NCBI RefSeq assembly: GCF_000226115.1
Contig: NC_016458.1
Location: forward strand, 5,118,001 to 5,182,000
From: Thermothielavioides terrestris NRRL 8126
Lineage: Eukaryota; Ascomycota; Sordariomycetes; Sordariales; Chaetomiaceae
Direction: 5' to 3'
Length of the DNA stretch: 64,000 bases
Position numbers and translations under genes: made by a program. Positions 34,657 through 46,383 of the stretch are shown one piece after another; position 1 is the first letter of the stretch; every line of letters starts with the position of its first letter. The notes below the pieces were generated by a model that saw nothing but the letters and a program-made list of their open reading frames with translations, searched no databases and had not been told where the DNA came from.

Positions 34657-35680
34657 GGTTGCGCCTCGTTCCCGCTCTCACCTTTTCCTTTTCCCTTGGT
34701 TTTGCAACGCGATATTTTCAGGTGTTTGGGTGCTCTGGGGAGTCAGCTCGCACGTCCCGGGAGGACAAGCGCGGATTTCAGGTTGGTTAGCGATGGGGAC
34801 TTGTTCATTTTGCCTCCTTGACCCGACAGGGAGGAGCGCATGGATCCGGCGTTTGTTTTGGGTAGCATCCTTTGCTCATTCACCCTTATGCAGCATCGAT
34901 CAGATCAACGAAGGAAACGAACAACAGAACGGGTTAGACAGGGTTCTGTGGCTTTCTCATTGTGGTAGATGGGGCGGCTGCATGCATTGTCCCAATGATA
35001 GAGGAACCGCGTTTCCCGACTTTCACTCCTGTTGAACTGTTGGTGGTTGCAGCGTTGTCGAAACCGCATTTACCGATACTGCGGGGAGGGAATAGAATTA
35101 AGTAGCTTATGTCGGAAATGGAGCGTGATTATGATTCTCGCAAGCGCATGAGTTCCAGTTGCCGAGTTAGGTTGAAAGCGCACATCCAAGAATGAACCTT
35201 TTTTTTTGCAAGGCCTTGCCATGTCCTTGAGCAGCAAATCACTCGCCCTGGCGGGGGTTGAACAGCAAAGGGCTCGTGCGTGCCTCATCGTTGTGTCCTG
35301 AGGCAGCCACTGGCCCCATTGAATCTTACCTAATCCCAAACACCCACTTGCAGCTTGGGGGTCTGGATTGACCACATTGGCGAATTTGAGGAACGACGTC
35401 GAGATACGTGGCCGGCACATCCATACACCTGCCGACCACCAAGCTCGCCGCAGACTTTGAACAAAACGGGGAACGCGCCGCATCCTGTACAGCGAAGTTC
35501 CCGACCCGAACCGGCGGCGAACTACCAATCTAAGGCGGCTGACGTGCGATCCGTGGAGCGAAACCCCTTTTGCGAGCCGAGTCGGTCCCTCGCCTCGTTC
35601 TCCCCGCCAAAGCTCCCGAAGCTCGACGGCTGCTGCACCGACATTCGTTTTTGAAGTCGCCGGTTGCATCATTGATCACC
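34657..35680. other. Spacer, nothing recognised
   Basis: 3' flank of the mannitol dehydrogenase gene and 5' flank of SEC27. A 200-codon minus-strand frame near 35070-35672 has no family features and overlaps the SEC27 5' region. Confidence 0.4.
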
Positions 35681-38600
35681 ATGAGGTTGGACGTGAAGGC
35701 AGGTTTGATCTCTCATGTTTGATACCTGGGCGAGTTCTGGGTTTCCCGGGCGAGTTGGCCCCCAGCCGCCGGGTCAAGCTTGATGGGACAGGTCGTCTCG
35801 AGCCGCTCCTGGGATTGTTTCCAGTGTCGCTTCGCGTCTGGGGAATGCTTTGCTTTGCGTGTCAACATATCAATGACTTGCTAACAATGACTTCCAACGT
35901 GCAGCGACAGCTCTTTGCCCGCTCTGAGGTACATTGAACCACCCCCTCTCCCCCCCAACTCAGCCTTGTTGCGCCGCTAACCGGTATGCAACAGCGGGTG
36001 AAAGGCATCGACTTCCATCCTACCGAGCCGTGGATCCTGAGTATGCCTGTCCGCGCCCACCTCGGCCTGTCCCTCACGACCGCTAACGCCCGAGTGACTA
36101 GCCACCCTCTACAGCGGCCATGTTTACATCTGGTCATACGAGACCCAGCAAGTCGTCAAGACCTTCGAGCTCACCGATGTCCCTGTTCGGGCCGGCCGTT
36201 TCATTGCGAGGAAGAACTGGATTGTTTGCGGGTCGGATGATTTGTATGGCCTGCCCCCCATCTGTCCGCCCATGTGTCGGCCCTAGCAGGGCAAGAGCTG
36301 ACTTCGGCGCGTCAGCCAAATCCGCGTTTACAACTACAACACGAGCGAGAAGATCACCTCCTTCGAGGCGCACCCCGACTACATCCGGGCGATCGCTGTC
36401 CACCCGACACAGCCCTTTGTCCTCACGGCTAGTGATGACATGACCATCAAGCTCTGGGATTGGGAGAAGGGGTGGAAGAATGTTCGAGTATTCGAGGGCA
36501 ATTCCCGTATGTGGATGGCCAGGCTGGCTTCTTCGACCGGTGGGTAGGATGCTAACCCGGCGATTAGACTACGTGATGTCCCTGGCCATCAACCCCAAGG
36601 ATACGAACACCTTCGCCTCTGCCTGCTTGGACAGGACAGGTATGCGACCTCCCCAGTCTGGCCATCTTCTCAGCTGACACCTGCCTCAGTGAAGATCTGG
36701 AGCTTGGGATCATCTACCCCTAATTTCCAGTTGGAGGCACATGAAACCAAGGGCGTCAACCACGTTGACTACTATCCCCACAGCGACAAGCCGTACCTGC
36801 TCACCACCTCCGACGACGTGAGTTGACTGCGCGTCCTTGCCCATGTGTGGGACAATTGACTAACCGTTTATTTCCAGCGCACTGTAAAAGTGTGGGACTA
36901 CACAACCAAGAGCCTGATCGCCACGCTAGAAGGCCACACCAACAATGTGTCTTTTGCGTGCTACCACCCAGAGTTGCCCATCATCATCTCAGGTTCCGAA
37001 GACGTACGTTCTCTTGTGAGCCGGATCAATCCTGCAGAAGACTGACATTGCCTGCAGGGGACCGTAAGGATATGGAACGCCAACACCTACCGCTTTGAGC
37101 AGTCCCTTAACTACGGGCTGGAGAGAGCGTGGTGCGTGGCGTACCAGAAGGGCAAGCAGGGTATTGCGGTGGGCTTTGATGATGGCTCGGTCGTGATCAA
37201 GCTGGGTCGTGAGGAGCCTGCAGTTTCGATGGACGGCTCCGGGAAGATCATCTGGGCCCGGCACAACGAGGTCGTGTCTGCCGTGATCAAGGGCGGCGAG
37301 GCGACCAAGGACAACGAGCCAATCACTCTCGCCACCAAGGAGCTGGGGACAGCCGAGGTGTATCCGCAGACGCTCATCCACTCTCCCAACGGACGGTTTG
37401 CCGCAATCTGCGGCGACGGCGAGTACATCATCTACACGGCGCTTGCTTGGCGCAACAAGGCGTTCGGCCAGGCGCTGGATTTCGTCTGGGCGTCCAAGGA
37501 CAACTCGAACGACTTCGCCATTCGCGAGTCAGCCACCAGCATCAAGGTCTTCAAGAACTTCCAAGAGAAGAAGGGCGGCCTCGATGTCCCGTTCGCAGCT
37601 GATGGGCTCACTGGTGGTGTGCTTCTCGGCGTCAAGGGCCAGGGCGGCATCTCGTTCTATGACTGGGCGACGGGTGGCCTCGTGCGCCGCATCGAGGTGG
37701 AGCCCAAGCAGGTGTACTGGAGCGAGAGCGGCGAGCTCGTGGCGCTGGCGTGCGAGGACACCTGCTACATCTTGAGGTTCTCGAGGGACAACTACAACCA
37801 GGCGGTTCAGTCTGGCCTGGTCGAAGAGGATGGTGTCGAGGCCGCCTTCGAGGTAATGACGGATATAAACGAGAGGTGAGGTCATATCGACTCTGCACGG
37901 ATGTGCCTCTGGATGCTAACGCTAGGCAGCGTTCGGTCGGCCGAATGGCTCGGCGACGTGTTGATCTACACCAACGGGACCAACCGGCTGAACTACCTGG
38001 TCGGCGACCAGACCTACACGGTCGCGCACTTCGACAAGCCCATGTACATCCTGGGCTATCTCCAGCGCGACAGCCGCGTGTACCTGACTGACAAGGACCT
38101 CTCAGTCACGTCGTATGCTCTTTCGCTGCCGGTTCTCGAGTACCAGACGTTGGTTCTCCGAGGGGACATGGAGACAGCCGCCGAGCTGCTTCCCAGCATC
38201 CCGCAGGACCAGCTCAACAAGATCGCGAGATTCCTCGAGGGCCAGGGTCACAAGGAGCTTGCGCTCGAAGTCGCGACCGACCCGGAGCACAAGTTCGATC
38301 TCGCCCTGTCGCTGAACCAGCTCGACATCGCCCTCGAACTGGCCAAGCAAGCCGACTCGGACCACAAGTGGAAGACGCTGGGCGACGCCGGCCTCGCCGC
38401 CTGGGACGTGCCGCTCGCAACCGAGTGCTTCCAGCACGCGCGGGATCTGGGCTCCCTGCTGCTGGTCTACACGTCCACGTCCGACCGCGACGGCCTCGCC
38501 AAGCTGGCCGAGCAGGCGTCCGACGCGGGCGCGCACAACGTTGCGTTCAGCTGCAAGTGGTCGCTCGGCGACGTCCCTGGCTGCGTCGACATCCTGGTCA

Positions 38601-38860
38601 AGACGGGCCGGCTGGCCGAGGCGGTGCTGTTCTCGCAGACATACCAGCCGAGCTTGACCGCGGGGCTGGTGGCGCAGTGGAAGGAGAGCCTGGAGAAGAA
38701 CAAGAAGGGCCGCGTCGCGAAGGCGCTGGGCGTTCCCGGGGAGGATGAGGAGTTGTTCCCCGAGTGGGAAGAGTGGTTGCGGCTGGAGAAGGAGGGCCCT
38801 GTGGCAAGTGAGGAGGCTAATGGTGCGGTTGAGGCAGAGGAGGTGGCTGGAGAAGCGTAG
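35681..38860 (+). CDS. SEC27: COPI coatomer beta' subunit (Sec27)
   Basis: Ten exons: 35681-35698, 35905-35928, 35995-36040, 36102-36243, 36316-36506, 36568-36639, 36690-36817, 36878-37003, 37058-37875 and 37930-38860. They encode about 831 aa. The N-terminus [20 protein letters not shown] is the Sec27/COPB2 signature. Seven N-terminal WD40 repeats are visible (for example [45 protein letters not shown]). A second propeller follows ([20 protein letters not shown] to the [10 protein letters not shown] strand), then an alpha-solenoid ([19 protein letters not shown]). The protein is part of the COPI coat, binds KKxx cargo tails and drives Golgi-to-ER retrieval. The first intron can only be spliced in frame with a GC donor (AAG/GCAGGT) and a normal CAG acceptor. 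All other introns are GT-AG, 50-72 bp. Confidence 0.95.
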
Positions 38861-39547
38861 GAGGAGGGAAGAGACGGGGGAGGCCACCGAGGAGGACGTC
38901 GAATAGGGAATGAATGCCTTGCTGTATTCCGTAGACTCTCACGAATGGGGGAGACCGCTTAGTAGGTGTGGTGTATTGGCGCCTGGGCGGTTGTGTCTTT
39001 AGGAGAGAGGAGGACTGCGAGAAAAGATGTGTTTCATTGGGAGCTATTGACAATATTTTTGCGCATCATTGGCATGCGGCCTGTTCATGTTGTCTTCAGA
39101 AGCCGAGACCGTGGAGGACGGAAGAGCTTGTGCCATGGATATCAGCTCCCATGGGATAGTCGCGCTGCGCTGTTGCTTACGGTTCGCCTAATTCGCCAAT
39201 CACGGCCTTCGCAACAAACGGCTACCGCTGGTCTTGGCGCTTACCGACCATCTCGTTGGTGCTGAGGTAGGATTCTGTGGGGCCTTGTCTTTCATTTCGG
39301 GACCATCGGGGCCCCGAGGTCCGGAGCTCACTGATTCCTGGACGCCGAAGCTTTGGTGAGCGGCTTTCCCGGCAGCTCCAAAACACCATTTGTTGTTAGC
39401 GTATCGCCGGCGCTCTGTCGCTGGCAGCTTCCACGAGCTGTCTCCTCGGCTCTTATCGGCCCGGACGGGTTGACTGGCGCATAATATCCTAGATTCCTGT
39501 TTGCTCCGATACTTAATCCCCGCACTTGCGCTGCGCAGGAACCGACG
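38861..39547. other. Spacer, nothing recognised
   Basis: Flanks of SEC27 and of the Sec14-like gene. No other signal is seen. Confidence 0.4.
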
Positions 39548-41085
39548 ATGGCCGATTCGCCGGCGGAGAGGGTGCTGAGCGTGGGTGGCCATGATTTCGG
39601 CTACCCGCACGGCCACTTGGGTCACCTCACCGCGGACGAGGAGAACAGGCTCAAGTCGTTCAAGCTCTTCCTCGAAGAGAAGGGCATGTATCGCCCCGGG
39701 CCGCCGCCCTCGCATGATGACCAGACGCTGCTGTAAGGAGCTGCGCAACCCCCCGCCGACTCTCCCCTGCTGGTGTTTGTTTCCCCCCGTATGCAGATGG
39801 CATGCTAACGGCGGGGTGTTTACATTCGTGCGCAGGCGCTTCCTGCGGGCGCGGAAATGGGTGGTCAAAGACGCCTATGCGCAGTTCAAGGACACTGAGG
39901 ACTGGCGCAAGGCGAACCAGCTCGAGGTGCTGTACGACACAATAGATGTGGATGCATATGAGCAGACGAGGCGTTTGGTATGGAACCTGAGTGGGCGGGC
40001 TAGCACGACAACGTCTGGGCTGACTCTGTGCGTTGCATAGTATCCCCAATGGACGGGGCGGAGAGACAGGAGGTCAGTACAGACAACTTCCCCGGCCTGC
40101 CCGACCTAACTGTTTTTTCCTTCCGAACCGTCCACTGACGTGTCCTTCCTCCTTCCGCAGAGGCATCCCCCTCTATCTCTTCCAAATCCGCCACCTCGAC
40201 TCCAAGACAGTCTCGACATACGAAAAGTCGGCCGAGTCGACCAACGTCAGCCAGGCGCAAACGGACGGCTCCACGCCGCAACGGCTGCTGCGGCTGTTCG
40301 CGCTGTACGAGAACCTGACGCGGTTCGCGCAGCCGCTGTGCACGGAGATGACGGACCGCGAGCACGCGCGCACGCCCATCACGCTGAGCACCAACATCGT
40401 GGACGTGTCGCAGGTGTCGCTGCGCATGTTCTGGAACCTCAAGTCGCACATGCAGGCGGCGTCGACGCTGGCCACGGCGCACTACCCGGAGACGCTCGAC
40501 CGCATCTTCATCATCGGCGCGCCCTACTTCTTCAGCACCGTCTGGGGCTGGATCAAGCGCTGGTTCGACCCCATCACCGTGTCCAAGATCTTCGTCCTGA
40601 GCGCCAGCGAGGTCAAGCCGACGCTCGAGGCCTTCATCGAGCCCCGCAACATCCCCAAGCAGTACGGCGGCGAGCTGGATTTTGAGTTCTTCGACCGCCC
40701 CAACGTGGATCCAAAGATCAGGGAGAAGCTGAGCTGGGAGAACGGTTATACGGATTTCCCCGAGGGCCCGGCGTACTGGGTGCCCGTGGACGGCGGGAAG
40801 CGGCTGGCCTGCATCGCGGTCGGGAGTAAGGACGGCAAGCTGAGGCGGGAGCGCGTCTGCAGTATCTCGGTCGCGTTCCCGGCGGAGGAGGCGAACGGCG
40901 TCCCGGAAGCTGGCAGGGCGGCGACCTCCCCGCCGGCGGCTGCTGCGGATCCTGCTGTGGAAGCTGCTGTCGACGGGGTGCAAAGCCTGTCTGTCGTCGA
41001 CGACAGGGTGGTGAGCGAGATTGAGGAGAAGGTGGCCGTCGAGGACCGGAAGGAGGAGGAGAAGGCTGCGGCTGTTTCCGCGTGA
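39548..41085 (+). CDS. Sec14-like CRAL-TRIO phosphatidylinositol-transfer protein
   Basis: Four exons (39548-39732, 39836-39977, 40041-40072, 40161-41085) encode about 427 aa. The CRAL-TRIO N-terminal helices end in LLRFLRARKWVVKDAYAQF, a near-exact family signature. The lipid-binding lobe follows, with GIPLYLFQIRHLDS, IVDVSQVSLRMFW, YPETLDRIFIIGAPYFFSTVWGWIKRWFDP and IPKQYGGELDF. These match Sec14 motifs for the floor and gate helix (NAPWLFSTAWxxVKxxLDP type). The C-terminal 120 residues are an Ala/Glu/Val-rich extension without a fold signature. It likely exchanges phosphatidylinositol and phosphatidylcholine between membranes and supports phosphoinositide synthesis. The third exon is only 32 bp and is supported by phase and by restored homology (YPQWTGRRDRR/GIPLYLF). 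Confidence 0.9.
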
Positions 41086-41585
41086 GGTGTTTCGGGTTGG
41101 GTTGTTGGGACGGCTGGCGGGTGTTTGACGGGTGTTGGCATAGACGGCTTGGATGTGTTTGGCGTGGGTCATGGACCTCTACATTGTTGGTCATGTTCTG
41201 GGGATAATCTGATACCTTTCAAGCGGCGAAATGAGGGTGATGCATGCCGGGAGATCTCTGGGGTAATAATAGGAGAGAAATGGCTGGATATGCGATTTTA
41301 CCACTGAGCAACAGCGAGTTCCTCTTGGAAGCTGTGGCAAATGGCTCCCATCTTGCCCGCCATCGCTCTACGGTGCAATTCGCGTACCTGTCGACAGTGC
41401 GCAGGCCCAGCCGAGTCGCGCAACTGCCCCCGGCAAAGGGAAGGCGTGCTCTACCGCCAGGTCTTTTGTACCGTCACCGTCACCTCTCAACTCCCCAGTC
41501 AATACAGACAAACCCTTCCCATTACACCTGAACGCCTGTCCCGCATGTATCCTTCCGGTCTATCTAACCATTTCCTGCCCAGCCC
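41086..41585. other. Short convergent spacer
   Basis: Between the convergent Sec14-like and MDP-1 genes. Nothing recognised. Confidence 0.4.
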
Positions 41586-42227
41586 TCACGCCACGCCCTG
41601 ATTCACCCGCCACTGCTCTATCCCCTTCTCGAGCTCCTCCCACGTCAGCCCGTCCCGAACCAACCTCATCGTGACGCCCAGACTCTCGACCTCGAGGTTC
41701 GGCCGCTCGTCGTCAAAGAACAGCATCTGCCCGTACGGTATGCCGGTCCGCTTGGCCAGCACCTCGAAATGCCTGATCTTGGAGCCCTCGTAGATCTCCA
41801 GCCCCGCATCAAAGGCGTCGATGGCCCGCTTGACGCCCTTGTCGGCGCCGCCGCCGGCGTCGCCCAGGGGCGGCGGCAGGCGCAGCTGCTTGAGCACGTC
41901 CCGGCACAGGTCGCCGACAGGCGACTTGCTGGCCACGGCGAGGCGGAGGCGGGCGGGCGGCAGCGACGAGAGCAGGCGCAGGATGTGCGGCGCGTCCGGG
42001 TACAGCGCGAAGTGCTCGCCGTTGCGGTCGGCCAGCGTCGGCGGGTGCGCGTTCGGCACCGGCCGGATCGGCGGCGCGATGTGGATGTCCGAGTAGAAGG
42101 GCCACAGCGTGTAGTCGAGGTCGAGTACGATCAGGCGCGGCAGGGGCAGGCCGTCGTGCAGCCAGGCGGGGGCGGCGCTCGGCGAAGACGGCGTGGTGGA
42201 CGCCGCCGGTTTCTTGCTCTTCGCCAT
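41586..42227 (-). CDS. Magnesium-dependent phosphatase-1 (HAD superfamily)
   Basis: Single exon, 213 aa. HAD motif I is LIVLDLDYTLWPFYSD (D-x-D-x-T, nucleophile and acid/base Asp), motif II is LRLAVASKSP (Ser/Thr) and the motif III/IV region is QMLFFDDERPNLEVE (Mg-binding acids), with Lys upstream in EGSKIRHFEVL. DLDYTLWP plus FFDDE-x-x-N is the MDP-1/acid-phosphatase-like signature, and the length agrees with the family. In mammals the enzyme acts on protein phosphotyrosine and on fructosamine phosphates; the fungal substrate is not established. The N-terminal 25 residues are a Ser/Pro/Ala-rich tail. Probably cytosolic or nuclear. Confidence 0.9.
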   Translation of the reverse strand: MAKSKKPAASTTPSSPSAAPAWLHDGLPLPRLIVLDLDYTLWPFYSDIHIAPPIRPVPNAHPPTLADRNGEHFALYPDAPHILRLLSSLPPARLRLAVASKSPVGDLCRDVLKQLRLPPPLGDAGGGADKGVKRAIDAFDAGLEIYEGSKIRHFEVLAKRTGIPYGQMLFFDDERPNLEVESLGVTMRLVRDGLTWEELEKGIEQWRVNQGVA

Positions 42228-43174
42228 GGGGGTCGCTGGTCTGGACTCCGGAGACGGGGGGTATGGCTGGTGGGGTGGCGGTCACTGCAGGTGCGGCGCG
42301 CTGCGACGCGGCGTCGAACGTGCTGCGAGAGACGTGGAAAAGCGGTTGACAGGGGGTCGGTGGTGTTCCCTCCGACGGTGTCGGATGTCGGAGCACTTCC
42401 CACTGTTGCATCGGGTTAGGGTTAAATATACCGACCTCCTCCATCATTCACCTGCAGTTTGGCTGCACGTTCTGAGCCGCTTCTGCCAGCTCCAGCCATC
42501 ATTGCCCCTCCCTGCAGCCAGGACTCGCCGATTCATCCCCGAAGAAGCACCTCCACCATCCGATGCGGGAGTTTGAGGCACAAAGGATACAATAACGTTA
42601 CACCGTGGGATCTCTGGATTTATTCCTCTTTCGCGCCCGCCAGCCAAGCAGCTTTAAACAGGCTGTTAGGTGGGTGTGCGGAGTAGCGCAATCGAATCGC
42701 GGCGTTGGACCATGAATCGACTGATCACGGGTATGGTGGCTGCTGGGGATTATCCGGTGCCCACCATTGATTGGGTGGACCGTCAATTCATGGGCCAACT
42801 GCCGTAGCTCGATCGGATACACGGACGTGCTGGCAATCACGGGCGCTCGTCCCATGAAAATTGCCGTGCCTGCGTCACCCAACCCGTCGCTTTACCCCAC
42901 CGCTGCCCCGCGTGGCAGGAGCTCCCCGGTGCCCTGGAACGGATGGGACGGAGAACGGACTCCAGATATATGCCCCGCCCGCCTTGGAGAAGCTGTCCTT
43001 GGGCGGGCTGCTGCTTTAAGAGACGATGAACAGAACAGACCTTGAACTACGCGCGTTTCCAGCAACAAAGTTACACTCGCAGCCACCGGCCGCTTGAACT
43101 TGCCCCTGATTGCAGGAATCGAACTCAGTTCGCTCTCACTCACCGCAGGCACACGACCGCACAGCGACCACACC
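42228..43174. other. Divergent promoter spacer
   Basis: Between the MDP-1 gene (-) and the dioxygenase gene (+). No further gene is seen. Confidence 0.4.
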
Positions 43175-44428
43175 ATGGCGGCGGGAACACCATCAAACCC
43201 GATCAAGAAGATCCAGCTGGTGCGCATCGCCCACGTCTGGTACAAGCACGAGAACGCCGAGGCGGCGAAGAAGTTTGCGCTGGACTTTGGCTTTGTCGAG
43301 ACGGCCCAGATCGGCAAGACCACCTTCTACCGGGGATATGGCACCGAGCCGTTCGCCCTCGCCATCGAGGCGGCGGACAAGACCGAGTTCGGCGGAGCGG
43401 CCTTCGTCGTCGAGTCGGAGGAGGACCTGGTCCACGCAACCAAGATCCTCCCCAAGGAGTGCAGGCCAACCGAGGTGCACGAGATGAAGGACGTCCCGGG
43501 CGGTGGCAAGCGCGTGACCTTCTACGACCCCGTCGACGGCTTTCCCTTCCATCTCGTACACGGCCAGACGCCAGTTGCATTGGAGGATCCAGGGTTCCCG
43601 CTTCTCAAGTTCAACTACGTGAGCCACCCGTGGACCCCGGCTCTCCGCTCGTGGCTCCCAGTGGCCCCCCTGCTGACCCAGCTTCCAGCCCACCGAGAAG
43701 AACCGCGGCCCGAACCAGTTCCAGCGCTTCAAGAAGCGGCCCGCGCCGGTGCACAAGCTGGGTCACTTCGGCATGTGCGTAACCAACTTCGCCAAGTGCT
43801 TTGAGTTCTACACGACCTACTTCAACTTCTTCCCGAGCGAGGTGAGCCCGCCCATTCTCATCATGTCGACCACGGACGCAACTCTTGCTCCTGCTGACAC
43901 CGAGGCCGCCACAGCTTGTGCACACCGAGCAGGGCGTCAACAACACCGTTTTCTTCCGGCTCGACCGCGGCGACGAGCTGGTCGACCACCACTGCTTCTT
44001 CTTCTTCGAGGGCCCCAAGATGCACGTCCACCACTCGTCGTTCGAGACGCACGACTTCGACGCCCAAGTGCTGGGCCACGACTGGCTGCGTCACCAGGGG
44101 TACACCAACTGCTGGGGTGTCGGACGGCACGTCATGGGGAGCCAAATCTTTGATTACTGGTACGTTGGCGCCCTCCAACAAACACCACGGGGTTAAGGGA
44201 GTGTGCTGTGCTGACTGACGGGAACCCACCCAGGTTCGACCCCTCGGGCTTCATCATGGAGCACTACGTCGACGGCGACCTGCTGGATATGCGGGAACCC
44301 ACGCACCACACCAAGGCCGCGCCGGATAACTTGCATGTTTGGGGTGAGTGGTTAACGGAGCAAAATTTTGTGTTCTTTGCTGACGGTTGCAATCAGGACC
44401 TGAGGTGCCTGCCACGTTCCTGCAATGA
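43175..44428 (+). CDS. VOC-superfamily extradiol dioxygenase (catechol 2,3-dioxygenase / trihydroxytoluene oxygenase-like)
   Basis: Five exons (43175-43618, 43689-43841, 43915-44159, 44234-44343, 44397-44428) encode 327 aa. Two vicinal-oxygen-chelate halves are present, an N-terminal half (IAHVWYKHENAEAAKKFALDFG) and a catalytic C-terminal half. The 2-His-1-carboxylate iron site is expected from VHKLGHFGMCV (first His), KMHVHHSSFET (second His) and GFIMEHYVDGD (Glu), all present in order. The ending APDNLHVWGPEVPATFL is the typical C-terminus of fungal members and confirms the last 32-bp exon. The enzyme should cleave a catechol-type ring next to the hydroxyls with O2. The substrate is unknown; polyketide or lignin-derived catechols are possible. 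The start at 43175 gives the expected N-terminus; an in-frame ATG at 43094 would add 27 residues without homology. Confidence 0.88.
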
Positions 44429-46383
44429 TTGCGCTCCAGCCGGATGGCGTGACAGAAGGAGAGATATTTGCCTTGTGCGAAGGGCTTAGGTGCACGTTGA
44501 ATGAGATCACGAGAAGATGAGGCGGGCACCACAATCAATACTGCTGTTACCGAAATGGCTGTCTCGATAGCTACATCAGAAAGCCCGACCAGCGTCTGTT
44601 CCAGCGATAGGAATCGGTAGGAATAGCGTGTAGTATGGCTTTCTGTATCTGTATTTCTCCGCAGCAGAATCACCTTGATTTTGAGATTCAAAATCCTCTT
44701 GGCTATTAAATTACTCCGGAGTGGAACAATCAGCTGTCTGTCCCAACACACAGCCATGTCAACCAACACCCTTTTCACTCAACCCCCTTCTGTCTCTCTC
44801 CTGCAAAACCAAGGCATCCAGCACCACCATCAACCTCCCCTCCACCCCTTACCATCCTCAACGCCCTCTTACCGCCCCGCGCAACTCCCCCTTCCGCCGC
44901 ACCTGGCCCACCCCGGGCACCCGGGAGGCCGTGCCCAGCCCCACAGTGATGGCCGTCAGGTCCGTGATCTTATTGTTCACTTCGTACCGCTCAGCGAGCT
45001 GGATGCGCTCATCTCAGCGGGTTTGGGATCGGTTGGTGTGGCCAAAGAGGAAGAGGCGGCCGTTGGGCGGCGAATCGAGCAGGGCTGGTCGGATCCTGTC
45101 TACGTCTTGCGATGCCGGATCGGGCGGGTTGCTTGCGGCGTGCATATATCTCTCGATCGAGGGGAAGTGGGTGTGCCAGTGGCATTCCTCAAGCGGCGCT
45201 CGCTCTTCGCACAAACAGGTCGGCATACCACCCAGACGAGAACCCAAGACGTGGTCCTCTTCGGTAGCCGGTAATGTAGTGCAATGCCTTTCTCTCCGCG
45301 ATCGCCGAGCTGGTGTGTTTATTATGCATCTGCCGATTGGCCTGCTCTCTGACGCTTGTCTGAGTTGCCTCGTCTTCCACTTTTCTTGAGCCTACCCTTC
45401 GGCGCCGAGCCATGGAAAGGTGCCGTCGCCTGCAAAGAAGCATCCTAACCTCGTCCTTAGCCCGCGGGTGGCGGGGAAGACTGTCTGAGGCATGCCCCAG
45501 CCGGGCAATGTGGGATCATCCGGGCCCATCTCAGTCTCTGGACATGGGGTTACTTCCCCCGCTGCATCCATCTACCTCAGCGTATTGCCCCGACGCCGAC
45601 CACACATCTTTCAGACCGCCAGGCTGCTCATGACTGGGAAGTTGAAACATACGCCAGACAATGGCAGGGACAGGACGTCAACAGGATGGAGACATTCCGT
45701 TCAAAAATTCTGGGATAGTTCAGCCAGTCTTGACAAGAGAATTCCTTAGCTTACGATCACATAGAGCTTCAAGAGGCTGACACATGTTGCAGTATGACAA
45801 CTATTATGGGTCTAAAATAAAACGGGCCCCGGGATTTCAGCACAACCCGCGACTGACAAAAACGGGTAAGGAATGACGGGCTGTATCCCAGTATTCTGAT
45901 CTTTTCGCAAGGCAGACGCCTCGCCGCCAGGCTGGTGCGCTGCGACTTGGGCCTGAACAGGAAGGAAGCGAAGCCGGCCGTGGAGGAGCAGGAGACGAAG
46001 CCGACGACGATGGTGGCCGCTGTTGCCTAGATGATGGATGTGTGTGTGTGCCGTGGCTGAAGGGGAGGACCTAAGCAGCGATGTGTACCCAGGAGTGCGT
46101 GAGAATCTATTCGTTTAAACCCAGGAGATATGACCTCCCAAGTAGCGTTAGGAATCCTGCGCAAAACCAATGGCGGCCCTGCTAAGCTGTTACACAACCG
46201 TAGTGGTCCCGCGATTGATTAACTAGGTACTTGAGGCTCACTTGTGAATGAGATTATGAGCCAAGCAAAGGTGTCGGATATGATGTCGGCGGAATGAGGC
46301 TCCGTAACCTGAATATCTCCATGGGCGGAGCAACAAAACAGGTATCATTAATATTCAGGAATAAGCTGAAATGTGCTCTCAGG
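44429..46383. other. 2-kb spacer with one pseudogene-like frame
   Basis: Apart from the interrupted minus-strand frame at 44858-45247, nothing is recognised. A hydrophobic frame on the minus strand near 46030-45905 (ATAATIVVGFVSCSS...) could be an orphan exon but cannot be connected. Confidence 0.35.
44858..45247 (-). pseudogene. Unrecognised gene remnant with an in-frame TGA
   Basis: The minus-strand frame reads EECHWHTHFPSIERYMHAAS and on to NGRLFLFGHTNRSQTR. It meets TGA at 45016-45014, then continues in the same frame as DERIQLAERYEVNNKITDLT and GLGTASRVPGVGQVRRKGEL to a stop at 44858. Composition on both sides of the stop is protein-like and no intron removes it. It may be a nonsense-mutated gene or part of one. 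The family is not recognised. Confidence 0.3.

Noticed and set aside
45905..46030. Hydrophobic minus-strand frame (ATAATIVVGFVSCSS)
   Set aside because: Could be an orphan exon, but no start, partner exon or conserved motif supports it.
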